From the NCBI GenBank assembly GCA_037349315.1, contig JBAIAC010000057.1:682001-746000 (forward strand): 64,000 nt of DNA. Direction: 5' to 3'. Shown one piece after another: positions 1-11,672 of the stretch. This DNA is from Chelydra serpentina (Eukaryota > Chordata > Testudines > Chelydridae). Position 1 is the stretch's first letter. Each line of letters starts with the position of its first letter. A program made the translations under genes and the position numbers. Below the pieces are notes generated by a model. The model did no database searches, was not told the origin of the DNA, and saw nothing but the letters and a program-made list of their open reading frames with translations.

Positions 1-2587
1 CCCTGCTTGGCTTTTGGGCAAAGCAGTAGTGCTGGATTGGAGGAAGCTAATTAAAATCTAAGTGAAAGTGGAACATGCCAGCTGCCAGCCGCAGCATCCA
101 GGGACAGGACCTCCACAAGAAATTACGGTGCCAAACCACAGTCAGCCTTTGTCTATCAGTGGGGCAGTTGTTGGGGTGAGCTTGCTGGGTTGATTTTCCA
201 TGTGTTTGTATTTAACGGTCATCAGTTAATGAAAGAACTGCAGCTCCCCGGGGACCAAAAGCTACAGCCGTGACCAGGGGTCAGAGCTGTCACCCCATTT
301 GCTCCGGGTATGTCCACACTGCAGTTTAAACCCCAGGACTGGCCTGTACCAGCTGACTGGAGCAGGGGCTGTTTCACTGCAGGGGAGCGGTTGCAGCCCA
401 AGTTCTGGGACACTCCTACCTTGCAGGCTCCTAGAGCCTGAGCCCGACCCTCTACACAGCACTGAGCCAGCCCCTGCTCTCGAGCCAGCTGGCCCAGAGC
501 ACGGTTTCTACTCCCAGGGTCGAGGTACCTTTGTGCCCAGGGAGTGCAGCAGCCCAGCGGGAAAGAGCATCGTGCCCCTCAGGCACGGGAGGGCCAAGGT
601 GCCCGCGCGCAGCGGCCTTTTAAACCGTCCCTGGCTAAAGCTCTTTCCCTTGGCACTGGGAGCACGAGGCTAGGGAGAGTCTGGCACCATTCAAAGGGCA
701 GAAACAGCCAAGCTCTCCTGCGTCTTACTGCTTCGCAGGGCACCCCCTTCCCTGGGGCCAGCGCAGTGCCCCGCGGGACATCGGCACAGCCACCACCATC
801 ATCCCCCTGCGCCCGGGCAGAGCTCTTGCCTGCTGAGGGCGAGGGTCTGATCTCGGGGACGCCCAGGCTTCCCACACCACACAGCGAGTGAAAGCCCTGC
901 CTCGCCGGGGCCTCACTCCTGCCCTGCCAGAGGCAACAGTGGCCCTGGGGCTTGGCCTGGGTGCCTAACACTGAGCGTTTGTGTTGGTCTTTGCTACAGC
1001 AATTAGCTGGGAGGTGAAAATCCCCTGGTGTGGGGGAGGGGAGGCTCCACCCCAATTCAGGCGCCTCTGGTGTCCCCTGCCCCATTTCCCCATCACACAA
1101 GCTCAGCAATGGGTTCAGCTGTGGTCTCCTCTGTCGGTTCGACAGGAACAGCGTAAAAGCGTTTCCCAAAGGCAGACGAGGGAGCTGCTTTGCCACCCTC
1201 CTTGGGTCCAACGGTGACAAAATGATTTTATCTGGGGAAACAAATTTCCCATAACTGCCCCCTCCTGCACCCGTGCATCAGGGGTGGGGCCTCTTTGTGA
1301 GAGCTCCTTGTTCCAGTATTTGCTGCCCTTCGCTGAGCCCCTCTCTAGGGTTTACATGCAGCTGGAATCATTGTTCGGTGTTTTCCGGGGTCGGCCCTAG
1401 TTAGACCCAAGCAGAACGTGTTCTGAGCAGCACGGCCTGATGGCAGGTTCTGGGCACCGCTTTTTCCACAGGACCCCAGGCCCAGTCAGTGCCCTAGACA
1501 GCCTGGGCACTGGGAGCACATGAGGGCTGTGTGGTCAAGGACGCTGTTGTCTGTAGGACGTTTGTGGCAGAACTTGGAAGGGATGTAGTGAATGAACTGC
1601 AGGAAGAGAAAGGAGGATCTCCTCGTTATGGCAGTTGAATGCTGCCCTGGAGAACTGGGCACACAGAGTTCTGCTGCAGAGTTCCTGTGTGACGCTGGGC
1701 AAGTCTCTTAATTCAAATTTTTCACAGATGGTCACTGCTTGTGCATTCCCTGTTTTCTGGGCGCCCCGTGCAAGACACGTGGGGCCAGATTTGCAGAAGT
1801 GCTGAGCACTCTCAGCTGCAAGTGAAGTCAATGGGAACCGTGGGGCATTGACTTTATCAAGTGCTAGATTATGCTCAGCACTCTGAAAAGTCAGGCCCTA
1901 GTGGTGTCAAGTCAGGCACCCGAAAGTAGTGACGGCTTCTGACAATTTGGTTGCAAGTCTCTGTCTGTCTCAGTTCCTGAGCTGTAAAATGGCGATATTA
2001 ACGTACCGTCAGCAGCTCATAGGGTGCAGTAAAGAGAAATTCATGAAAGTTTAGGAAGCAGTCAGCATCGGCCAGGAAGAAATAAATCATTTTGTATTCA
2101 GCACAGGGCTTGGGGTGCGTGCGTTACATACTGTGGGGGACCAAAACCTGAATGAGGAAAGAAATATTGACTACCCACCCATTCACTGACTGAAGCAGGG
2201 GTCCTGTGGAAAAGGTAGTGTCTGATTCCAGAGCCAGTCTGTATCATGGTGCATATGCACAAGGAGGCCAAATGAAGTCTACAGCCAATCTGAACGCTGG
2301 CATTTCTGAAAGTCTGAGTGCTTGGCTTTCAAAGAACAGTGCGGCTGCAATGTCAGATGATCCATTATATAAATACATGGAACAGAGTCTTCGCGGTGCA
2401 CACAGTCCATGGATTTGTAGATTTGCCCTGGAAGGGACATACCTGACCCTGCTCTGTAATCCCTCAGCACGGCTGTAAATGACAACACACAGCGCAAGGC
2501 CTGGACGCTTCATCCCCTCTCTGGCCCCGGCATCCACGAGCAGGAGCTGATTTTACAAGCTACCCAGCGTTGATCCTGTGACCGAAT
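1..2587. other. Intergenic stretch upstream of the 61-bp array
   Basis: No supported gene. The open frames here lack splice-consistent or family-like sequence. Around 290-515 is a degenerate repeat beginning with a GTCCACACTGCAG-like end, as in the hAT-type MITEs elsewhere in the window. 1660-2050 holds MIR-like text (a GACGCTGGGCAAGTC core, then a CTGTAAAATGGCGATA segment). 1785-1920 is an old interspersed repeat (GAAGTCAATGGGA, then CAGCACTCTGAAAAGTCAGGC). In human the neighbour on this side is FHL3, but I see no FHL3 exon. Confidence 0.5.
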
Positions 2588-3441
2588 GCAGCCCCATAGT
2601 CGCACCCTGCTCACTACGGTCATAGTCTTTGTACAGAGTCTGCCGGGTGCAGCCCCATAGTCGCACCCTGCTCACTATGGCCATCGTCTTTGTACAGAGT
2701 CTGCCGGGTGCAGCCCCATCGTCGCACCCTGCCCGCTGCTGTCATCGTCTTTGTACAGAGTCTGCCGGGTGCAGCCCCATCGTCACACCCTGACCGCTAC
2801 GGTCATCGTCTTTGTACAGAGTCTGCCGGGTGCAGCCCCATCGTCGCACCCTGACCGCTACGGTCATCGTCTTTGTACAGAGTCTGCCGGGTGCAGCCCC
2901 ATTGTCGCACCCTGCCCGCTGCTGTCATCGTCTTTGTACAGAGTCTGCCGGGTGCAGCCCCATCGTCGCACCCTGCCCGCTGCTGTCATCGTCTTTGTAC
3001 AGAGTCTGCCGGGTGCAGCCCCATCGTCGCACCCTGACCGCTACGGTCATCGTCTTTGTACAGAGTCTGCCGGGTGCAGCCCCATAGTCGCACCCTGACC
3101 GCTACGGTCATCGTCTTTGTACAGAGTCTGCCGGGTGCAGCCCCATAGTCGCACCCTGCTCACTATGGCCATCGTCTTTGTACAGAGTCTGCCGGGTGCA
3201 GCCCCATAGTCACACCCTGCCCGCTACGGTCATCGTCTTTGTACAGAGTCTGCCGGGTGCAGCCCCATCGTCGCACCCTGACCGCTACGGTCATCGTCTT
3301 TGTACAGAGTCTGCCGGGTGCGGCCCCATCGTCGCACCCTGACCGCTACGGTCATCGTCTTTGTACAGAGTCTGCCGGGTGCAGCCCCATCGTCGCACCC
3401 TGACCGCTACGGTCATCGTCTTTGTACAGAGTCTGCCGGGT
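2588..3441. repeat. 61-bp minisatellite, 14 units
   Basis: Units begin GCAGCCCCAT and recur every 61 bases 14 times. Each carries GTCGCACCCTG, a variable TGACCGCTACGG / TGCCCGCTGCTG / TGCTCACTATGG block, and CTTTGTACAGAGTCTGCCGGG. The variable block alternates between unit types, which suggests unequal exchange between subfamilies. Because 61 is not a multiple of 3, the open frames here are not evidence of a protein. Confidence 0.95.
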
Positions 3442-3446
3442 GCGGT

Positions 3447-4185
3447 ATGATTTGAAAACTTGTAACTCACTGGTCAGTGATACGGTGACATGTACGTAGC
3501 AACATTCTGTGCAAAGTTATGAAATCCACCCCCCCCTTTGATGTTAAAGGCATGTGTTCAAACTCACACAGCCCCAATTAGATAGAACTGGTCAAGCAGG
3601 CCTGTCTTAAACAATGGGATGTGTTTTACCTCCATTTGCATCTAAGCTGTACACAGAGTCCAGCAAGAGAGGGAAGAAAGACAACAAAGAAAATCTGCAT
3701 TTCTGCATACACAGGTGCTGCCCCCTTCCTCCGCCACACTCCATTCCCCCTTGCTCTCAGCTGGAAAGAACTTTACCTAGGGGTCACGCTCAGGAAAATG
3801 CTTTTCAAAGGGTGACTGAACTATAAAAGCAAGGGTCAGAACCACCCCAAGTTCTCACTCCCTGCCCATCTCTGTCTTTACCCAAGAGACCAAAAGAGAA
3901 CAGTTGTTGAACCTTGGGGGCAGAACCTGACCTGCAACTTGGTCAACAATGACAACCTGTGGTAAGAATTTTACCTTGACCCAATTGAAGGTAAGTTTAG
4001 TACTAGGAAGTATTGTATCGTTATTTTTCTTGTAATCATTGCTGACTTTAATTCCTTACTGCTTGTACTCACTGAAAACCTCTCTGTGTAGTTAAATAAA
4101 CTTGTTTTATTCTTTAATCAAAACGAATCCAGTGTTGTGAACTGTGTGTGGGTAACTCCGTTTAATGTGGCACATTGTTCTATCT
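3447..4185 (+). mobile_element. LTR-like interspersed element, probably solo
   Basis: The layout fits a retroelement long terminal repeat. A TATAAAA box lies at 3822-3828, a presumed R region follows, and an AATAAA signal at 4095-4100 is followed by a T-rich stretch and a GTGTTGTG segment. No coding region or second copy flanks it, so a solo LTR is the simplest reading. The boundaries are uncertain: the left edge abuts the 61-bp array and I could not confirm TG...CA ends or a target duplication. Confidence 0.35.
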
Positions 4186-6555
4186 TGATCCCCTTAGAGA
4201 GTCAACTGACCTGGCTGGACAGTGCAGAACACACCGTTTGGGAGAAAAATCCAGGACAGGGAGTGTGTTGGGATCGCCCTGCATGACTGCTGGAAGGCAG
4301 AGTGTGGCTGGTTGCTGACAGGCTGCTGGGGTCAGAGCGGTGGCTATCCCCAGACACTCGGGGGGGCCCGACCTGCTGTTTGAGAGCAGCCCAGGTTGGG
4401 AGCACAGCAGCAAAGCATTGTGAGGCATGCCAGGGTGCAGGGCAGGTGGTGAGACAGCCCCTCACCGGTCTGGATTGCACCCCGGAGGGTCAGAAATACC
4501 AGCTGCAGCGGGGCCCTGAGCCCAGCGCTCTGCCCGAGTGTGTCTGTTAGCTCTGCTCCCTACTGCCCAGAATTCTTACAAGCAACATCCGATAAGAGCA
4601 GCCTGTTACTGCTAATCCCCAGCTGCTACATGATCCACTGCCACTGACCCAGGGGCCGGGGCTCCCCGTGCCGACCCAGCCACAGGCAAAGCCTCGAGGA
4701 ATGCTGCACAGCACCGGAGGCAAAGCTGCGCCTGTCCACGGCACGGATGCTGCGGGCACAGCCCCTGCTTTCCCAACGGGCCCCGGAGCACGCGGGACGC
4801 TCACTCTCCTTCCAATTAGTTTAGAATAAAATTGATTCGAGTAATTCAAAACCCTGGTGTATTTCCTAATTGCCACTCTGTGTTCCCTCATCTCACTGCT
4901 GGCACTGTGCAATCCCACGCTGCAGACGGGGGGCGGGGGGTGTTGGAGGGTCTGGGGATGAGTGCTGGCAGAACTGTGCTCGTGGGAGGAGAACGGGGTA
5001 CGTGCGTGGGGAGCAGAGGGCAGGGGCAATTGTCTGTGAGATCAGACCGCACGTCGCTTGTATGCATCCATGGGCCAGGCACATTCTACTAGCAGAGGCA
5101 GCAGCCAAGCTGATGTTTGGGTTAGGAATAGGATTTTTTCGTTTTCCCCTCCCCCATTCTCTTCTCCCCCCACCTTCCTTCCTCTCTCCCTCCCCAACAG
5201 CAAAGCAGCCCCCCATCCCAGCTGGCTGGACCCTCCTGAGGCCGCTCTCTAGCTCAGGCACGTGCGGGATTTGAGGAGTCTCTCTTCCCTTAACTTTGCC
5301 CTTTTCCTCTTCGCCTTTGTTTCTTGAGAAAGGTCATTGTGCCTCCGACGCTGGGGTCAGCCCTGATCCTAAATCCAGCTGGCAGCATCTCCCTGCAGCC
5401 TGCGCCACCATATATGGTCAAGCGTGGGGAGAGAACCAGTAGAACGGGGCTGGAGGTGGTTTGGACGGCAGCCATCCGGAGGGCTGGGACTCGGCTGCAT
5501 TGCTGAAACCCCTCCGCGCTGCTGCAAGGGTGAGCGCCACACGCTGGAGCTCAGCAGCCTTGGTACTGAACTGCCCAAAGCGCAACAGAGGAAGCACGCG
5601 CCCCTCTGCCCGGGGAGAAGGACGGGGCCCAAGGGCCTGAGAGACAGGCCTGGGCCCCATACAAATATAACTCTGCAAAACCACAAACCTCCGTGTCCTT
5701 CAGCACCCCTCCTCCCCCAGCAGAGAGGCCTTGGCAAACCTCCCCACCCCCTCTCCCTCCCCCATCTAAGAGCACGTATCAAACTGAGCCTGGCCATTTC
5801 TCCTTAAATAGAGCTTCCAGGTGACTGCAAAGATCTGAGCACAATTTAAGGTAAGGCGCCCAAGCAAATTGCCCCATAAAATGGATATGGGGGCTCCCCC
5901 TCCCTGCACTTTAAGGTGTATTTTGTAAGTGTCCCAAGGTAGCACTTCCCCATGTCTGAGGCAGCGGCCGAGGGCCATGCACTGAGCGCCAGGCCAGCTC
6001 TGACACACACCTGCCTGCTCAGTATCCAGGCCCACCCCGCTGTGGGGGACCTCTGCGGCTCAGTAACTCTGAGCGCAGCAGATTGGTTAGTTCCCCGCTG
6101 CACCATGGGAAAGGGTGAAAGGGGAAAGCCTGGCCATGAAGGGGAAAAACACATTGAGGGTTTGAGGGCCGCTGCTCTGAGCAGCCACAGCAAAGGGAGG
6201 TTGCTCTGGGCCTCAGGGCTTTTCCTGGCAGAAATTCAGTTTTCCATCCAATGGCAGATCAGACCCCCTGTTGCTGGACCTCTACCATGTGCAGTGGGAT
6301 GAGCTCATTCACCTAAGCCCCTGGGAGGTGGGTAGAGGCTGCATGCCCCAGGGCAATGACCAGATGGGATTGAGGGTTGCTAGCTGGGGCACTGATAGTG
6401 CAGTTTATGGGTGAAAAGCCTCCGTCTGGGGTATCACCATGCAGAAGAGGACTCCTGTGAGAGACCTGGGCTCCCCATTCCCCCCTTCCAGGGTTTGGTG
6501 CCCCAGAACGGCCTGTGTTCACTGGTCACTGCCATGGAAAAGAATCAAACCTGTG
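4186..6555. other. Intergenic stretch without recognised gene
   Basis: GC-rich unique-looking sequence with pyrimidine-rich patches (5140-5215). Several frames of 80-160 codons are open on both strands, but they overlap each other, show no domain and lack convincing splice signals. I see no promoter or RNA gene. Confidence 0.4.
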
Positions 6556-6745
6556 ACCTCTGTGAGGCAAGGCACTCCCAGCTCTGCCACAGACTCGCTG
6601 GGTGACCCTAGGGAAAGTCATGGCCCCGCTCAGCCTTCGCTTCCCCAGCTGTGGACGGTGGATAATGACCCCACACTCCCTCACAGGAGACGGGTGAGAC
6701 TAAATCCACTCATGGCTTTGTTCAGGCACTAGGTCTAATCAGATA
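6556..6745 (+). repeat. MIR-type SINE fragment
   Basis: The order of segments matches the MIR consensus: AGCTCTGCCACAGACT, then GGGTGACCCTAGGGAAAGTCA, then CTTCCCCAGCTGT, then a run through ACAGGAGACGGGTGAGACTAAATCC. The copy is diverged, as expected for this ancient amniote family. Confidence 0.6.
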
Positions 6746-6789
6746 GAGGAGCCAACGCTGCCATTCCACTGAGAGAATCAAAACTTATC

Positions 6790-7510
6790 TCAGAGGTTCT
6801 CAAACTGTGGGCCATGGACTACCAGTGGTCCGCGAGCTCCATTCAGGTGGTCCGCGGATATTTCCCTCCAAGGTGCGCGCCTGGGCAGCCGCACACGAGA
6901 GAATGAAGGGCCACCCACTAATTAGGTGCCTGGACCCTGGAGAAGATGCACATGTAAGGTGAGGTGGTGGCCTTGGGGGGAATAAGGGGTAGGTGGGAGG
7001 GGGGCAGTGGGGTGAGAAGAGGGGGTGGGGGGAATTTGGGACGTGCAGGGCTGCGGGGACCAGAGAAAGAGGTGACTTTCCCCAGCTCCAGGGCTGCGGC
7101 TTCCGGGGAGACAGCCCTCCTTCCCAGCCTCAGCTCTGTGGCTGCTGTGGTGGGGGAGAGACCCCCCACCCTCCTTCCTAGCCCCAGCTTGGGGGCTGCT
7201 GTGGCAGGGGAGAGACCCCCTCCTTCCCAGCCTCAGCTTGGGGGCTGCCATGGCGGGGGAGAGAGGGCACATCCATCACATTAGAAAGGTAAGACAACTG
7301 ATACTAAAATGAGTTGTGTGCTTTTACTTGTAGAACAAAAAGAATTAATTATTATTAAGGTTTTTTTATATAGCGCTTTTATCCAAAGCGCTTTACACTA
7401 GTTAGCTAACGGTACAAACAACATTTGGAAAGATCATTAAGGGGTCTGTCGAGACCCTCAGCAATTTTCAACTGGTCCGCGACTTATCTGACGAGAGCAG
7501 CAGCTAGTTC
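6790..7510. mobile_element. hAT-type non-autonomous element, interrupted by a minisatellite
   Basis: The left end (AGGTTCTCAAACTGTGGGCC, then two TGGTCCGCG motifs) matches the usual start of hAT-derived elements in amniotes. Near 7430-7490 the matching part (GTCTGTCGAGACCCTCAGC, then CAACTGGTCCGCGAC) resumes. In between, 7120-7265 holds about three copies of a unit of 40-odd bases containing GGGGGAGAGACCCCC. Exact termini were not resolved. Confidence 0.4.
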
Positions 7511-7799
7511 CACCTTTAGGGGACGGAGACCGTGCACAAGCTGTTCTCCAGAAAAGCTGAAGCCTGCCATCTGCCGGAGGCAAACCAGACCTTGCTTTGT
7601 CCCCTGCCCAGTGTTCCATCAGCTGAAGAGCCTAGAACAGTCCCTTCCAGTGAATGGTATGAGAAAAACCTGAGCACGTGTCTGCCCTGCTAGCCATGTC
7701 TCTAAGGTAAACAGGCAGATTCCTGCTTCTGCAGTCAGGAAAGCAATGCTTAGTATTGTGGATTATAAGTGGAAGATTACTCACCCATTTCACAGTGAC

Positions 7800-8420
7800 A
7801 CTAGTCAACTTCAAGCTTCCATTCAAAATGTTGCTGCAAAGATTATTTTCCTGGCTCGTTGTTCTGACTGCTTTGCACCTCTGTTCAGCCTCCCCAGACT
7901 TGCCTTTTTTCACTGCATTAAATGCAAACCACCTGTCTTTATTTTTAAGGCCCTATCTGGTCTATCCCTTGCCTGAACCGTCAAGTCTTATATGCTAGTG
8001 AGATGGTGATTCCTGACAATGCTCTGCCAATGATGCAGCCTTCATGGCCCATTTGTTACATTTTCAAACAAGCGCATTTGCTTTTTACGACATTCCACAC
8101 ACCCCCGTGCATGGGAGGAGCTTTGAATGCCCCCGAAACATTGACTCAGTGTGCACCTTCAAATCCTTCCTTAAAACTGCTCTGTGCTACGATGCCTACG
8201 AAAAAACGACACTGGCTAGGTAGCTGGTGCACCGTGACTGCTGCTTTTCATGCTGACCAGTACCAATTCATTGATTCTCTCTCCCTCAGCCCCTGTTTTA
8301 TCCATCCCTTGTCTCTCATACTTAGACTGTAAGCTGTTCCAGTAACCCTCTCCACTCCAATGGGGCCCTGATCCAGGACTGGGTCTCCTGAGCAGTACAA
8401 ATTTAATAAATAATATAATA
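7800..8420 (+). repeat. Degenerate LINE 3'-end-like repeat
   Basis: The sequence has the structure of a LINE 3' region: TTCCTTAAAACTGCTCTGTG, CATGCTGACCAGTACC, TTAGACTGTAAGCTGTTCC, then CAATGGGGCCCTGATCC and a terminal AATAAATAATATAATA tail. This pattern is common in reptile L2/CR1-group copies. Short open frames across it are degraded and not a working gene. Confidence 0.4.
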
Positions 8421-8615
8421 TATGAATCATTAAGTTACACACCAGTCTATAAGAACCCTCACACCAAAGGGGGCCTGTCCAAAGCTCTGGGTGTCCCTGA
8501 CACGTTTACAAACACAAGATGCAAACCAGAAACCTACGAAAGCACCAGAACGTCTCTTTCCTCCCAGATGTTATCCATCACTAGTCATGTGATCAATACA
8601 TCTTTATCCCCCCCT

Positions 8616-9683
8616 TACTCCTGGGGAATTCTGCACGTGCATAATTAATGAGAGACACATTTTAAATTTTGTATACAGAAAAAAACTTCTGCTGAAAAGT
8701 TGCTGCAGTTCTGCTTTTTGCCCACCAGGGGACACTGTGGCGCCAGAAAATAGCAGCCACTCCCAGCCAGCTAGGGAAGAGAAAGAGCAGGTCAGGAGAC
8801 AGACAGGGTGGGGCTACTGGGGGCAGGAGTCAGACAGGGGCTCATAAGGGCTAGTGGGGGAGGGCAAACTCCGGCAGGGGCTGAATGGGAGTGGCGGCAC
8901 AGGACCACATGGTGATGGGGGAGGGGATGGCTGAGTAGGGGCACAGAGACATGGGGGAGGGGGTGTAGGGCCACATGGGGATGGGGGAAGTGGGTATCTG
9001 AGTGGGAGTGGAGGCACACAGCCTGATGGGGGAGGGGGTGCACGGCTACCAGGGCCGGGGATGGCTGAGTGGGGGCACAGACACATGGAGATGGGGGAGG
9101 GGGTGTAGGGCCACATGGGGGTGGGGAGAGTGGGTATCTGAGTGGAGGGACGTGTGCCTGACTGAATGGGAGAGGCTAGGGGTCAGCCAGGGTTTGCATA
9201 GGGAAAGCTCCCTAACACTCCCTCCCCACCCCCCAAAAAAAATCCTGTTCCATACTTTCCCACCCATACCCAACAACCCTCCACACCAGGCTTCTTCCCA
9301 GAAATTATTTCCCTCTCCCTCAGCTCCTCCATTACCCCTGACTCCCCCCAGCCTTTGCACCGCTTCTGGGGTAGGTGGGAAATATGGTTTTGTATTGTAG
9401 TTTAAATGAAATATTACTCAGAGGTCCATATTAATATGCCTAGTAAGAAATCTATTTGTCAAAAAACATTTTCTGAACCTTTTTTGTTGTCTGTATTGTT
9501 ACAGACATACTTGCTGACGGGTATTTTGAAATAAATGACCAAAAATAACTGAAACTGGCGTGATTATATTGTGTTATTTTGACAAATAAAATATGCAGAA
9601 TTTTGCAGAATTTGAAAACATAATGTGCAGAATATTTGTTGCAGAATTTTAATTTTTTTGGCGCAGAATTCCCCCCTGGAGTA
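8616..9683. mobile_element. hAT-like element with inverted ends and an internal minisatellite
   Basis: The left end TACTCCTGGGGAATTCTGC and the right end, whose reverse complement starts TACTCCAGGGGGGAATTC, form imperfect terminal inverted repeats about 1.07 kb apart. No transposase frame is visible. The centre (about 8800-9135) is a G-rich minisatellite with recurring GATGGGGGAGGGG and GTAGGGCCACATGGGG blocks. AT-rich sequence with several GCAGAATTTT motifs fills the right third. C-rich flanks make the target duplication unclear. Confidence 0.5.
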
Positions 9684-10355
9684 CCCCCTCCGCACTATCC
9701 ACCAGATCAAAATGGCACCCTAGGCTTTCCATCAGGGCTTGCTCAGGCAGAGGGCTTTGCAGTGCGCCCATGATCAGCAAAGCTGGGCTATGTCACGTTA
9801 CGAGAAAGCTCTTGACTTTTATGTGTGCAGACACTTAGTGAACAATCACGGTGCCAGCAGATGGTGCTCAGTCATACGTACCGCAGGTCATGGGTTTTGT
9901 CATCCAACAGAATTCGCTGTTGTGCATTGCAAAAGGCTTCCTTTGTGCTGTTCTGCACACATCCGACCTGGAGAAGAGAGGAAGGAGGATAGAGCAGCCC
10001 AGACGCAAGGGGCCCATATGACAGATGCTGCGCCAGCGGCTGGCCCTTTTACAGCACTGCCAACTCCAAGTGTTCAAAAGTCACGAGTCAGGGCCAAATA
10101 ATCATGAGATTTCAAGCAAACACTGTGTGTGGGTGAGCGTGGGACATATTCAGGCTGGGCTCAGGCCATGTTTTCCCCACAGGCTGAGGGCTAGAAGCTT
10201 ATTTGCTTTTAATGAAAGTCGAGACGGTCACGTGCTTTAGTGACCCTGGGACTATCACATTAAATGGCGAGAGCTGCGACGCCGCTTTCAGGGAGGGGCC
10301 CGGCCGGCAGAAGAGGGGTGGATGGGCCAGTAGTGGCGGCTGTATGCTGAGTGCA
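9684..10355. other. Intergenic stretch without recognised gene
   Basis: Nothing recognisable apart from short open frames. The sequence leads directly into the CA-rich minisatellite. Confidence 0.4.
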
Positions 10356-10394
10356 CAGAGTGCACAGGAGCGCAGACACACACCCACTGGGGGT

Positions 10395-11205
10395 GCACAG
10401 ACAGGGACACACACACCCAGAGTGCACAGGGTTCACACGCGGGGCACGCCAGGCACAGACACACACCCAGAGTGCACAGGGTTCACACGCGGGGCACGCC
10501 TGGCACAGACACACACACACAGAGTGCACAGGGTTCACACGCGGGGCACGCCTGGCACAGACACACACACACACACAGAGTGCACAGGGTTCACACGCGG
10601 GGCACGCCAGGCACAGACACACACACAGAGTGCACAGGGTTCACACACGGGGCACGCCTGGCACAGATACACACACACACACACACAGAGTGCACAGGGT
10701 TCACACGCGGGGCACGCCTGGCACAGACACACAGAGAGTGCACAGGGTTCACACGTGGGGCACGCCTGGCACAGACACACACACACAGAGTGCACAGGGT
10801 TAACACACGGGGCACGCCTGGCACAGACACACACACACACACAGAGAGTGCACAGGGTTCACACGTGGGGCACGCCTGGCACAGACACACACACACAGAG
10901 TGCACAGGGTTCACACGCGGGGCACGCCTGGCACAGACACACACACACAGAGTGCACAGGGTTCACACGCGGGGCACGCCTGGCACAGACACACACAGAG
11001 TGCACAGGGTTCACACGCGGGGCACGCCAGGCACAGACACACACACAGAGTGCACAGGGTTCACACACGGGGCACGCCTGGCACAGATACACACACACAC
11101 ACACAGAGTGCACAGGGTTCACACGCGGGGCACGCCTGGCACAGACACACACACAGAGTGCACAGGGTTCACACGCGGGGCACGCCTGGCACACACACAC
11201 ACAAG
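10395..11205. repeat. CA-rich minisatellite, 15 units
   Basis: Fifteen copies of GTGCACAGGGTTCACAC are followed by GGGGCACGCC(T/A)GGCACAGA and a (CA)n block whose length varies from unit to unit, giving repeats of roughly 48-60 bp. A segment near 10605-10680 recurs near 11025-11100 at an offset of 420 bp, so the array contains a higher-order duplication. Long open frames of about 340-390 codons run through it because stops are absent from the unit; they are not genes. Confidence 0.95.
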
Positions 11206-11349
11206 GGCACAGACACGCCCCGCTCTGATCTCTTACGGATCCCCAGGTATTGCCCGAATCGTCAGGGTGACCCCGGCTGACCCGCTCCAAGGAGCCTGCC
11301 CCCACCGCTTCCCCCGGGGCTCCAGCAACCCATTTCACGGAGGAATCAT

Positions 11350-11672
11350 GGTGCCAGCGGAGATTTCCGGTCGGGCCGGTGAGAGGGGAGCACTGGGAGG
11401 GCGGGTTTCCGGTCGGGCCGGTGAGAGGGGAGCACTGGGAGGGCGGGTTTCCGGTCGGGCCGGTGAGAGGGGAGCACTGGGAGGGCGGGTTTCCGGTCGG
11501 GCCGGTGAGAGGGGAGCACTGGGAGGGCGGGTTTCCGGTCGGGCCGGTGAGAGGGGAGCACTGGGAGGGCGGGTTTCCGGTCGGGCCGGTGAGGAGGCGC
11601 ACTGGGAGGGCGGGTTTCCGGTCGGGCCGAGCACCGGGACAGAGGGTTCCGGCTGACGGGCGTGCGGGGAAG
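11350..11672 (+). promoter_or_regulatory. SF3A3 proximal promoter built from a 42-bp tandem repeat
   Basis: Units starting TTTCCGG occur at 11364, 11406, 11448, 11490, 11532, 11574 and 11615 (six full copies and a partial). Each carries TTTCCGGT, the reverse complement of the ETS-type motif ACCGGAAA, and the GC-box-like GGGAGGGCGGG. The array ends about 50 bases before the SF3A3 start codon at 11673, inside a CpG-rich block with no TATA box. That layout fits a housekeeping promoter with several ETS/Sp-type sites. The transcription start was not determined. Confidence 0.65.

Noticed and set aside
579..1220. Minus-strand frame of 213 codons
   Set aside because: Low-complexity GC-rich translation overlapping open frames on the other strand; no domain and no splice support.
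2751..3098. Plus-strand repetitive frame (VCRVQPHRRTL repeats)
   Set aside because: Product of the 61-bp array; the unit length is not a multiple of three, so the peptide period is an artefact.
10203..11656. Long plus-strand frames of 341 and 394 codons rich in His/Thr (HTHTQSAQG-type repeats)
   Set aside because: They arise from the CA-rich minisatellite and the adjoining 42-bp promoter repeat. All frames are open, unit lengths vary, and no splice or start context supports translation.
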